From: Candidatus Alloenteromonas pullicola
GTDB lineage: Bacteria; Bacillota_I; Bacilli_A; RFN20; CAG-826
Length of the DNA: 44,818 nt
NCBI GenBank assembly: GCA_018714785.1
Contig: DVMV01000008.1
Location: 1-44,818, forward strand
Direction: 5' to 3'
Under the pieces are notes generated by a model that worked only from the letters and a program-made list of their open reading frames with translations, was not told the origin of the DNA and searched no databases. Shown here one piece after another: positions 24,585 through 33,100 of this stretch. Every line of letters begins with the position of its first letter. Within the stretch, counting starts at the first letter, position 1. The translations under genes and the position numbers were made by a program.

Positions 24585-25307
24585 ATGAAGAGCATTTACA
24601 AACGGGTCATCATCAAGCTTTCGGGGGAAGCGCTTGCCGACGAGAACGACAAGCTCATCCTCGACGCCAACAAGCTGAAGAACGTGGCCCTTACCGTTGA
24701 GAAGGTGCTGGCCACCGGCACCCAGGTCGGGATAGTGGTGGGGGCCGGCAACATCTGGCGCGGTAGGCTCGCCGAGAAGATCGGCATCGAGCCCGCCACC
24801 GCCGATTACATGGGGATGCTTGGCACCATCATAAACGCGCTTGCCATCCAAAGCGCCATCGAGGAGCGGGGCATGAGCTGCCGCGTCATGAGCTCGATAA
24901 ACGTTCCGCAGGTCGCCGAGGCATATATAAGGAGGAAGGCGACCAGCCACCTGAGCAAGGGAATCGTCACCATCTTCGCCGGCGGGACCGGGAACCCATT
25001 CTTCACCACCGACTCGACCGCTACATTGCGGGCCCTCGAAGTTGGGGCGGATGCCATCCTGATGGCCAAGAACGGGGTCGATGGGGTCTATGATTCCGAT
25101 CCGCGCAAGAACAAAGACGCCAAGCTGATCAAGCACCTTACCTTCCACGAGGTCGTCGAGCGCAAGCTTCAGGTCATGGATCTGACCGCCGTGGCGATGC
25201 TAGAAGGCAAGTCGGTCGTCATCCGCGTATTCGACTTCGATTCGCCCGATTCCTTCCTCGATGTGCTAGAGGGAAAGGATATAGGGACAATCATCAGCGA
25301 AAACTGA
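24585..25307 (+). CDS. pyrH: UMP kinase
   Basis: The 240-residue enzyme phosphorylates UMP to UDP. The amino acid kinase fold starts with YKRVIIKLSGEAL; the glycine-rich VVGAGNIWRGR binds phosphate, and ADYMGMLGTIINALAIQ and TGNPFFTTDSTATLRA are hallmarks of PyrH. The C-terminus ends DIGTIIS. ATG 24585 was chosen over the upstream TTG because GAGGAAA precedes it. It is followed by frr, as in most Firmicutes. High confidence. Confidence 0.96.
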   Translation: MKSIYKRVIIKLSGEALADENDKLILDANKLKNVALTVEKVLATGTQVGIVVGAGNIWRGRLAEKIGIEPATADYMGMLGTIINALAIQSAIEERGMSCRVMSSINVPQVAEAYIRRKATSHLSKGIVTIFAGGTGNPFFTTDSTATLRALEVGADAILMAKNGVDGVYDSDPRKNKDAKLIKHLTFHEVVERKLQVMDLTAVAMLEGKSVVIRVFDFDSPDSFLDVLEGKDIGTIISEN

Positions 25308-25313
25308 TACAAT
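25305..25313 (+). promoter_or_regulatory. Extended -10 promoter for frr
   Basis: TGATACAAT is a TGn-extended -10 box (TACAAT 25308-25313) that overlaps the pyrH stop codon. The frr start has a TGAGGA sequence upstream. Read-through from pyrH is also likely. Confidence 0.5.
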
Positions 25314-25336
25314 AAGCAATTGAGGATTTAAAACAT

Positions 25337-25882
25337 ATGGATGCCTATACCCAAGAAGCTTCCTCCAAGATGGGGAAGTCGATCGAATCGCTTCAGAACA
25401 GCCTAGCCAAGCTCCGGTCCGGAAGGGCCAACCCGTCGATGCTCGACGGAATCAAGTGCGACTACTACGGCGAGAAGATGGATATCACCTCCCTCTGCTC
25501 GATCCAGATGCCCGAGCCGCGCCAACTTTACGTCAAGCCCTATTCCCGCGAGGACCTGAAGACCATCGCCGCCGCGATAAGCGCCGCCAACCTCGGCGTC
25601 AACCCGCAGACCGAGGCCGATGGCATCAGGATCGTTGTCCCGCCGCTGACCGAGGAGCTCCGCCGCGACATCGCCAAGAAGGCCAAGGCCCTAGGCGACG
25701 AGGCCAAGGTCTCGATCCGCAACATCCGCCGCGACGTCTTGAACCTCCTAAAGGAGGATGACTCGATGTCGGACGACTACAAGGACCGCGTCGAGGACGA
25801 GATCCAGAAGGAAGTCGAATCGGCCAACAAGAAGGTCGATGGCATAATCGCCGAAAAGACGAAGGAGATAATGACCATCTGA
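25337..25882 (+). CDS. frr: Ribosome recycling factor
   Basis: The 181-residue protein splits post-termination ribosomes together with EF-G. Hallmarks are the helix with KLRSGRANPSML, the loop region YYGEKMDI, PYSREDLKTIAAAI, LGVNPQTEADGIRI (in pieces), PPLTEELRRDIAKKAKALGDEAKVSIRNIRRDV and the last helix with VDGIIAEKTKEIM. Length is the family standard of about 185. It lies between pyrH and uppS and ends at a strong terminator. High confidence. Confidence 0.96.
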   Translation: MDAYTQEASSKMGKSIESLQNSLAKLRSGRANPSMLDGIKCDYYGEKMDITSLCSIQMPEPRQLYVKPYSREDLKTIAAAISAANLGVNPQTEADGIRIVVPPLTEELRRDIAKKAKALGDEAKVSIRNIRRDVLNLLKEDDSMSDDYKDRVEDEIQKEVESANKKVDGIIAEKTKEIMTI

Positions 25883-25885
25883 TAG

Positions 25886-25907
25886 GGAGGGCTAAGCCCT
25901 CCTTTTT
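25886..25907 (+). terminator. Intrinsic terminator after frr
   Basis: GGAGGGC (25886-25892), loop TAA, GCCCTCC (25896-25902), then five T residues. Confidence 0.92.
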
Positions 25908-25925
25908 CTATCCCTTGCCAGGTTA

Positions 25926-25931
25926 TATAAT
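25926..25931 (+). promoter_or_regulatory. -10 box of leaderless uppS promoter
   Basis: TATAAT ends six bases before ATG 25938; no Shine-Dalgarno sequence. The -35 box is weak. Confidence 0.65.
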
Positions 25932-25937
25932 TAGCCG

Positions 25938-26669
25938 ATGAGCAAAGAAGAGTTTGTATTGACTAAGCCGTTGCGCCACATCGCCTTCATCATGGATGGC
26001 AACGGGCGCTGGGCCAAGGCCAGGGGGCTGCCGCGCACATTGGGGCATAAGAAGGCCTGCGAGATGCTACGCGGCATTTTCGACGCCTGCTATGAGCAGC
26101 ATATATACGCGATGAGCTTCTTCGCCTTCTCCACCGAGAACTGGAACCGGCCGGAGGATGAGATAACCCACCTTATGGATTACCTCGAGGAGTTCTTCAA
26201 GAAGAACATGGATTACCTGCTTTCCAAAGGAGCCCGGGTGATCGTCAGCGGCGACCTTAGCAGGTTGCGCCCCTCGACCAGGGAGACCTGCCTTAGGGCC
26301 ATCGAGGAATCCAAGGGCAACGATGCCTGCGTCCTCAACGTCTGCCTGAATTACGGAGGCCGCGACGACATCGTCCACGCGTGCCGGAATATAGCCGAGG
26401 ACGTCAAATCCGGAAAGATTGAGGGAAAGGACATCGATGAGAGGCTTTTCGCCTCCTATCTATATACCGCCGGGCTTCCCGACGTCGATCTGCTAGTCCG
26501 AACATCGGGGGAGCAGAGGATATCGAACTACATGCTGTATCAGATCGCCTATGCCGAGCTGGTCTTCACCCCGGTGAAATGGCCGGATTTCGACAAAGCC
26601 GCATTGATCGACTGCCTAAAGGAATACTGCGGCCGCATCCGCCGCTTTGGAGGGCTCAAGAATGAATAG
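25938..26669 (+). CDS. uppS: Undecaprenyl diphosphate synthase (cis-prenyltransferase)
   Basis: The 243-residue enzyme makes the C55 lipid carrier for peptidoglycan by cis addition of isopentenyl units. The signature IAFIMDGNGRWAKARGLPRTLGH has the catalytic Asp after the initial strand. FFAFSTENWNRP and VDLLVRTSGEQRISNYM with TPVKWPDF complete the family motifs. It overlaps cdsA by eight bases and begins the long unit uppS-cdsA-dxr-rseP-polC. It lacks a Shine-Dalgarno sequence but has a -10 box at leaderless distance. High confidence. Confidence 0.95.
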   Translation: MSKEEFVLTKPLRHIAFIMDGNGRWAKARGLPRTLGHKKACEMLRGIFDACYEQHIYAMSFFAFSTENWNRPEDEITHLMDYLEEFFKKNMDYLLSKGARVIVSGDLSRLRPSTRETCLRAIEESKGNDACVLNVCLNYGGRDDIVHACRNIAEDVKSGKIEGKDIDERLFASYLYTAGLPDVDLLVRTSGEQRISNYMLYQIAYAELVFTPVKWPDFDKAALIDCLKEYCGRIRRFGGLKNE

Positions 26670-27663
26670 GATCAAGCCCAATGAACTTGACCAGAAGAAG
26701 AAGCGCTCGCTTTTCTCCCGCATCGTGGTGGCGGCTCTGCTAATCGCCGTAGCCGTCCCCTGCATCTTCCTAGGCGGATGGTTTTGGTTCTCTTTCCTCA
26801 CCATCTTCCTGCTGCTGGCCTGCTTTGAGATGATCCACGCGACCGGCAAGAAATACCCGATTTACGTCTACGCTTTCGCCTACGTCTTCGTCTTGGCGGA
26901 GGCCTATTGGTTCATAGCCAAAGGCAACGTCGAGGCCTATCTGGCGAACCCCGATGGCTATTCGTTCTCGCTGTCCAATACCGGGGAGGGGATCGGGGTG
27001 AGCGTCGTCTTCTTGGTAGCCTCGATCATCGTCTACTGGGCCATAGCCCTATTCGACCGCAGGTTCGACCTGTTCGACGCGGTATATTTCCTTGCGGTCG
27101 GCCTGCTCATATCGCTTGGCTTCCAGGGCTTGCTTTTCGTCAGGTACTTCCCGCTTTCCCTTTCCGACGACTCCAGCTCATCGTTCGCCTATTATGGCTC
27201 GGTGACCCTGTTGCTGTTCGTCTGCATCGCCACCGTCATGAACGACACCTGGGCCTACTTCGTCGGCATATTCTTCGGCAGGCACAAGATGATACCCGCG
27301 GTGAGCCCCAACAAGACCTGGGAGGGGTTCTTCGGCGGATGGATACTCGGCGGGGCCACCTGCTTGGCCTTCGCCTTGCTGACCGACTATTTCGGCTTCC
27401 CGCTGCTGGATAGCCTCGCCATTTTCGGGGCCGGCTCAAAGTGGTGGTGGGCCGTCGTGCTGAGCTTCCTCTTGCCGCTTGTAGGCGACGTCGGCGACTT
27501 GACCTTCTCGCTTATCAAGAGGCATTTCGGCATAAAGGATTTCGGCTTCATCTTCCTCGCCCACGGCGGCGTGCTGGATAGGGCCGATTCCTTCACCTTC
27601 ACCGCGATGTTCACCGCCGTTTTCGTGAGCCTGCTTACCAGCGGGTTGGGATTCCTGCTATGA
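26662..27663 (+). CDS. cdsA: Phosphatidate cytidylyltransferase
   Basis: The 333-residue membrane enzyme makes CDP-diacylglycerol from phosphatidate and CTP. The CDP-DAG synthase signature is clear near the C-terminus: SLIKRHFGIKDFG followed by HGGVLDRADS. About eight hydrophobic segments are visible, starting with VVAALLIAVAVPCIFLGG after a basic N-terminus. It is longer than the usual 260-280 because of a segment in the first half (around residues 85-120, with VEAYLANPDGYSFS). ATG 26662 has GGAGGG upstream. It overlaps uppS and ends in an ATGA overlap with dxr. High confidence. Confidence 0.93.
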   Translation: MNRIKPNELDQKKKRSLFSRIVVAALLIAVAVPCIFLGGWFWFSFLTIFLLLACFEMIHATGKKYPIYVYAFAYVFVLAEAYWFIAKGNVEAYLANPDGYSFSLSNTGEGIGVSVVFLVASIIVYWAIALFDRRFDLFDAVYFLAVGLLISLGFQGLLFVRYFPLSLSDDSSSSFAYYGSVTLLLFVCIATVMNDTWAYFVGIFFGRHKMIPAVSPNKTWEGFFGGWILGGATCLAFALLTDYFGFPLLDSLAIFGAGSKWWWAVVLSFLLPLVGDVGDLTFSLIKRHFGIKDFGFIFLAHGGVLDRADSFTFTAMFTAVFVSLLTSGLGFLL

Positions 27664-28820
27664 GGAACGTCTGCCTGCTGGGCGCTTCCGGATCGATTGG
27701 GACGCAGAGCCTCGACATAATTAGGCAAAACCCGGACCGATTCTGCCTTAAAGCCGTGTCGGTGGGGCGCAATATCAAGCGTCTTGAGGAGATTTTGCGC
27801 GATTTTCCGTCCATCGAACACGCCTATGCCATTTCCGAAGACGATATCGCGTCTTTGCGCGGTTTGTTCCCGAACGTCAGTTTCCTCTCTGGCGAGGAAG
27901 CCCTCAAGGAAATGGCCGAGCTAGATTGCTGCGACATGGTCGTCAACGCCTTGGTCGGATTCGCCGGCGTGGCGCCGACTTTGGCTTCGCTTGGCAGCGG
28001 CAAGATACTATGCCTAGCCAACAAGGAATCCCTGGTGGTCGCCGGGGGGCTGGTCAACGGATTGCTAGAAGCGGGGAAAGGGAGGCTATACCCGATAGAC
28101 TCCGAGCACGTGGCAATAGCCAAGCTGCTCCGCTACGCCGGGAAGGACAACGTCGACAAGGTTCTCATCACCGCCTCCGGCGGCCCGTTCAGGAATCTAA
28201 GCCGGGAGCAGCTTAAGGGCATCACCCCGGAAAGGGCGCTCGACCACCCGACCTGGCACATGGGCAAGAAGATAACCATCGACTCCGCCACCATGATGAA
28301 CAAGGGATTCGAGGTGATCGAGGCTTGCTATTTGTTCGGCCTCTCGCCCGACGATATTGAGATAGTCATAAACCCCGAGAGCCACGTGCATTCGCTTGTT
28401 AAGCTAAAGGACGGGTCGTATCTGGCTGACGTCTCCTCGCCCGACATGCATTCGCCGATCGCCTATGCCCTGTTCGAGTCCGATTATCCATTCGATCCCA
28501 TGAAATCGGACAGCCTCGATGGTTATGCGCCTTACCACCTGCTGCCATTCGACCCGGATAGGTTCCCCTCGGTCGGGCTGGCGCTAAGCTGCTATCGAAG
28601 GGGCGGCAACATGGGGGCGGCCCTAAACGGAGCCAACGAGGCGGCGGTATACGCCTTCCTCGACCGGCAACTTCCTTTCTTGCAAATAGAGGAAGCCGTA
28701 AGCTATGCTTGTAGTCGCGTTGATTACGTCAAAGACGTAGACTACGAGGCGCTGAAGCTCACCGACCATAAGGCGCGGGAGGACGTTAGGCGGTTCGTGT
28801 CCGCAAACGAGAAAAGATAA
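27660..28820 (+). CDS. dxr: 1-deoxy-D-xylulose 5-phosphate reductoisomerase
   Basis: The 386-residue enzyme is the committing step of the MEP isoprenoid pathway, using NADPH and a divalent metal. The NADPH motif LLGASGSIGTQSLDII is at the start. NKESLVVAGG, PIDSEHVAI and DSATMMNKGFEVIEACYLF are active-site segments, and DVSSPDMHSPIAYAL and GGNMGAALNGANEAAV follow. It starts in an ATGA overlap with cdsA and the next gene starts one base after its stop codon. Together with uppS it supplies the undecaprenyl carrier. High confidence. Confidence 0.95.
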   Translation: MRNVCLLGASGSIGTQSLDIIRQNPDRFCLKAVSVGRNIKRLEEILRDFPSIEHAYAISEDDIASLRGLFPNVSFLSGEEALKEMAELDCCDMVVNALVGFAGVAPTLASLGSGKILCLANKESLVVAGGLVNGLLEAGKGRLYPIDSEHVAIAKLLRYAGKDNVDKVLITASGGPFRNLSREQLKGITPERALDHPTWHMGKKITIDSATMMNKGFEVIEACYLFGLSPDDIEIVINPESHVHSLVKLKDGSYLADVSSPDMHSPIAYALFESDYPFDPMKSDSLDGYAPYHLLPFDPDRFPSVGLALSCYRRGGNMGAALNGANEAAVYAFLDRQLPFLQIEEAVSYACSRVDYVKDVDYEALKLTDHKAREDVRRFVSANEKR

Positions 28821-30173
28821 ATGGATATATTGCTCGCAATAATAGAGATAGTGCTCATATTGGGCGTTCTGATCTCGATACACGAGGCCGGCCACCTCTC
28901 GATGGCCAAGGCATTCCACGTCTACTGCTTCGAGTACTCGATCGGCTTTGGGCCGGCCATAATCCATAAGAAGCGGAAAAAGGGCGAGACATATTTCAGC
29001 CTGCGCGCCATCCCCCTCGGCGGATACGTCTCGATGTATGGCGAGGACGGCGAGGCCCCCGAGGGCTACGATGCCCCCGATCCATCCCGGAGCCTCAACG
29101 CCATCGCCAAATGGAAGAAATGCATCGTCTTGGTCGCCGGCGTCACCTTGAACTTCGTGCTGGGCCTCGTCTTGATCTTCGTCTCCGACGTCGCCTTCCC
29201 GCAGTACTATTCGGCCTACTCGAGCCCCTACAATGAGACCAGCCAGCGGACCGTCCTCTACACCCCGGCCATCTATAGCGAGGAAGTCGCATCCTACATC
29301 GAGGAGAATGCCCTCGAGGGATATGAGCCAAAGGATTATTGCGTCGAGCTGCCGGCCAACCTCAACAACACCTACATCATGCTTTCCGACAACGTGACGA
29401 TGTCGACCACCTCGTCGATCTTCGTCGCGCTTTATTCCCCCTCGACGTTGCTCGATTCGCATAATCTCGCCGATTCGGTGGTCTTCTACCCATCGACCGA
29501 GGAAGGCGTAACCGAGGAGATGAAGGAGATGGGCATCTACCGCCTCCCGGACCAAAAGGCCATCAATAGCGGCGATTCCTTCGACGTCGCCGCCTCCCCC
29601 GAGGGCACCACGGCCACCTTCACCATCAGCCTGCTGCCAATCGGCCAGCAGATGACGATGGAGCAAAGCAAGCAGAATGCGATCTCGCTCCCGGTCACCT
29701 TGACCGCCACCAAGCAGGGCGATTTGGTGAGCTGGGCCGACTACGGCGTCGAGTTCCAGGTCATCAAGCAGTGGCTTGGCTGGAGCGGGGCTTGGCGGAA
29801 ATGGGCGGGCGACGTGCCGACCGCCTGCGGGGCCATCGTCAAGGGCTTCGCCTCGCTATTCACCGCCGACGGCTTCAACAACCTCTCGGGCATCGTCGGC
29901 ATGACCGCTGCCCTCCCGGCCTTGCAGGCCAGCGGCGGGGCGGCGAGGATCTTCTACTTCGCCGGATTGCTCTCGATCAACCTCGCCTTCTTCAACCTGC
30001 TTCCGTTCCCGGGGCTTGACGGGTGGGCGCTATTGGTCACCATCATCGAGGGCATCACCAGGAAAAGGGTCCCGGCCAAAGCCCAGAGCATCATGTCGGT
30101 CATCGGGATGGTATTATTATTCGGCTTGATGATCGCGGTCACGGTCAAAGACATCATTCAGCTAATCATCTAA
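28821..30173 (+). CDS. rseP: Site-2 family membrane metalloprotease, RseP/RasP-like
   Basis: The 450-residue protein is an M50 intramembrane protease, which cuts membrane-bound regulators and signal peptide remnants. The zinc motif HEAGH (21-25) lies in the first transmembrane helix. The second metal-site motif NLLPFPGLDG (392-401) is near the C-terminus, with further helices at about 104-122, 375-395 and 430-450. Between about residues 125 and 315 there is a large extracytoplasmic domain in which I cannot see a clear PDZ domain; it reads like a different beta-rich insert. It lies in the expected place between dxr and polC, though proS is missing. High confidence for the family; the middle domain is unusual. 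Confidence 0.9.
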   Translation: MDILLAIIEIVLILGVLISIHEAGHLSMAKAFHVYCFEYSIGFGPAIIHKKRKKGETYFSLRAIPLGGYVSMYGEDGEAPEGYDAPDPSRSLNAIAKWKKCIVLVAGVTLNFVLGLVLIFVSDVAFPQYYSAYSSPYNETSQRTVLYTPAIYSEEVASYIEENALEGYEPKDYCVELPANLNNTYIMLSDNVTMSTTSSIFVALYSPSTLLDSHNLADSVVFYPSTEEGVTEEMKEMGIYRLPDQKAINSGDSFDVAASPEGTTATFTISLLPIGQQMTMEQSKQNAISLPVTLTATKQGDLVSWADYGVEFQVIKQWLGWSGAWRKWAGDVPTACGAIVKGFASLFTADGFNNLSGIVGMTAALPALQASGGAARIFYFAGLLSINLAFFNLLPFPGLDGWALLVTIIEGITRKRVPAKAQSIMSVIGMVLLFGLMIAVTVKDIIQLII

Positions 30174-30185
30174 GGAGGCGGGTTT

Positions 30186-33100
30186 ATGCAAAATAGGATG
30201 AAGCGCTTCCTGGATTCCATCGGCATCGAGGACTTCGAATCCTTCGATATGGATTTCGTGTTCATTGCCAAGGATCCATCCAACGCTGAGCAGATAAACA
30301 TGGCGATATGCAAGAAGACGCCATGGGACTATGGGCAGTTTTCCCGCTTCTTCCTTGGGCTGCAGAACGTCCATTACCGCTACACCATACGCTTCTCCTA
30401 CGACCAGCAGCCGACCACAAAGGACTGCAAGGACCTGCTTGAGCCGTGGGGCACCGACCAGTACTTCGGCTCCCGCCCGTTCAACGTCGTCGACGGGGAC
30501 GGGCTGACAATCGACTTCCCCTCCCTCGAATTCAACGAGGGTGAGGGCTTCAAGAAGGACATCGAGAGCTTCCTCAGGTTCCTCAATTACGATTTCAAAC
30601 CGTCCTATACCTACTCCTATGCTGTCCAGAAGAAGGAAAGGGAGGAAGCGAGGATGAGGGCCGAGCAGCAGATGCTATCCGCCAGCCGTGAGGAATACCT
30701 ATCCGCCAAGCGGTGGCAGAAGGGGAACTACAAGAAGGTCGATCGGATCGACGAGCTTTTCGCCATGGGCCCGTGCAACGTCGAGGTCGTCGGCGAGGCA
30801 TATGGCAACATCGACGTCAGGACCTCGAAGAAGGGGCGCCTTTGGGCGAGCTTCGGAATCGGAGACGACTATGGGGCGATCAACGTCCGGGCCTTCGAGG
30901 GCCAGGGGATAAAGGACGAGGACATCAACGCCCTCAACGCCAAATGCAATAAGGGCAAGAACACCTTCATGGTGAGGGTTTTCGGCGCCTTGCAGGAGGA
31001 TAGCCGCGACAACCTGCCATCCATCACCGCCCACAAGATAGAGTTCGACGTCAGCAAGCCGATGCGGGAGGACCCATATCCCCGCAAGCGGGTTGAGCTG
31101 CACCTGCACACCAACATGTCGATGATGGACGCTCTCCCCCCGATGGAGGATTACTGCGCGCTAGCCAAGCACATGGGCATGGAGGCGATAGGGCTTACCG
31201 ACCATGGAGTCGTCCAGGCCTTCCCGGCCGCCCAAAGGGCCGCCAAGCAATATGGGCTGAAGATAGTCTACGGCTGCGAGCTGTACATGTTCGACAAGCA
31301 CCAGACCTACGTGCTAAACCCCGCAAAAACCCCGCTTAAGGGAGCTAAGTACTGCGTGTTCGATACCGAGACCACCGGCCTATCGACCCGGTATGACCGC
31401 ATAATCGAGTTCGCCGGCGTCATCGTGCAGGATGGGCAGATAATCGACCGCTTCTCCCAATACGTCAACCCGGGCATGAAGATCCCGGAGGCCGCGAGCC
31501 GGGTCAACCACATAACCGACGAGATGGTCGCCGACAAGCCGAGGCTAGAGGACGTTATGCCCCGGATTCTGGAATTCATGGGGGACAGCATCCTAGTCGC
31601 CCACAACGCCACCTTCGACATCGGCTTCATCAACGCCGCGCTGAAGCGGATGGGGCTGCCCGACATCGCCAACCCGGTGGTCGACACCTTGCCTTTGTCC
31701 CATTACCTCTTCCCGGAATCCAGCCGCCACACCGAGGGGGCGATGCTGCGCAACCTGGGGCTGAGCACCTATGACGAGTCCGACGCCCACGAGGCGCTTT
31801 ACGACGCCGAGCAGCTTAGCCACGGCTGGCTTGAGATAGTCAACCACTTCGAGAAGGAGAAGCCCGGCATAACCCACGAGGACCTCAAGGACCTGATGGT
31901 CGAGATCACCGACGAGAACGATCCGGACAAGGACCACTACCAGGCGGTGTGGAAGAAATACAACGCCTTCTGCTCCCACCTCCGCGAATACCACTGCGAC
32001 GTCTGGGTGAAGAACGAGCAGGGGCTTTCCGACCTCTACCGCATCGTCACGGAAGGCCACACGACCTATTTCTCGAAGGTCCCGAAGACCCCGAGGGAGC
32101 TCATCGAGAAGTACCGCAGCAATTTCATAGTCGGCTCGGCCTGCTTCAACTCCGAGATCTTCGAGATCGCCAGGAACCGCACCCGGGAGGAGCTGGTCAA
32201 GGCGATGGAGTTCTACGACTACATCGAGATCCAGCCGATAGAGAACTACTCCTACCTCGTCGACATGGGCCGCGTCGACGGGCGGGCGAGGCTAATCGAG
32301 ATACTCAAGGACATCATCGAGGCCGCTTCCATCGCCGGGAAGAAGATCATCGCCACCGGCGACTGCCATTACCTCAACCCCGACGACAAGATACTCCGCG
32401 ACATCTACATCTCGACCCTGGTCCCCTCGATCGGGCGCCATCCGCTTAACCCCGGCGCGCGGGCCAACCTGAGCTTCGAGAACCCCGACCAGCATTTCCG
32501 CTCGACCCAGGAGATGGTCGATTCCTTCTCCGCTTGGCTCGACGACAAGGACTTCATCGAGCAGATAGTCATCGACAACCCCAAGGAGATCGCCGATTCG
32601 GTCGATGTCCTAGAGCCGGTCAAGGACGACCTGTTCAAGCCCGATGCCAACCTGCCGCATTCCTCCACCACGCTGCGGGAGCTTTGCGAATCCAACTTCG
32701 ACGCCCGCTACCGCGGCAACCCCGACCCCGAGGTGCAGAAGCGCATCGAGGAGGTCCACCAGAGACTCGAGAAGGAGCTCAACGGTATCATCGACCACGG
32801 CTATGCCGTCACCTACATCATCGCCCACCACCTGGTGAAGATGGCCCACGACGAGCCCGAGCACTACATCGTCGGGTCCCGCGGCTCGGTCGGGTCGAGC
32901 TTCGTGGCCACCATGGCCGACATCACCGAGGTCAACCCTCTCCCGCCGCATTACCTCTGCCCGCACTGCCATTACTTCGAGTGGGGCGACAAAGACAAAT
33001 ACCTGTCCGGCTTCGACCTACCCGACAAGGAATGCCCGATGTGCCACCACAAGATGGTCGGCAACGGGCAGAACATCCCCTTCGAGACCTTCCTGGGCTT

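Noticed and set aside
28623-29666. Long antisense open frames (also 8178-9314 and others) on the minus strand of dxr-rseP and ffh
   Set aside because: They mirror strongly supported coding genes and arise from third-position GC bias.
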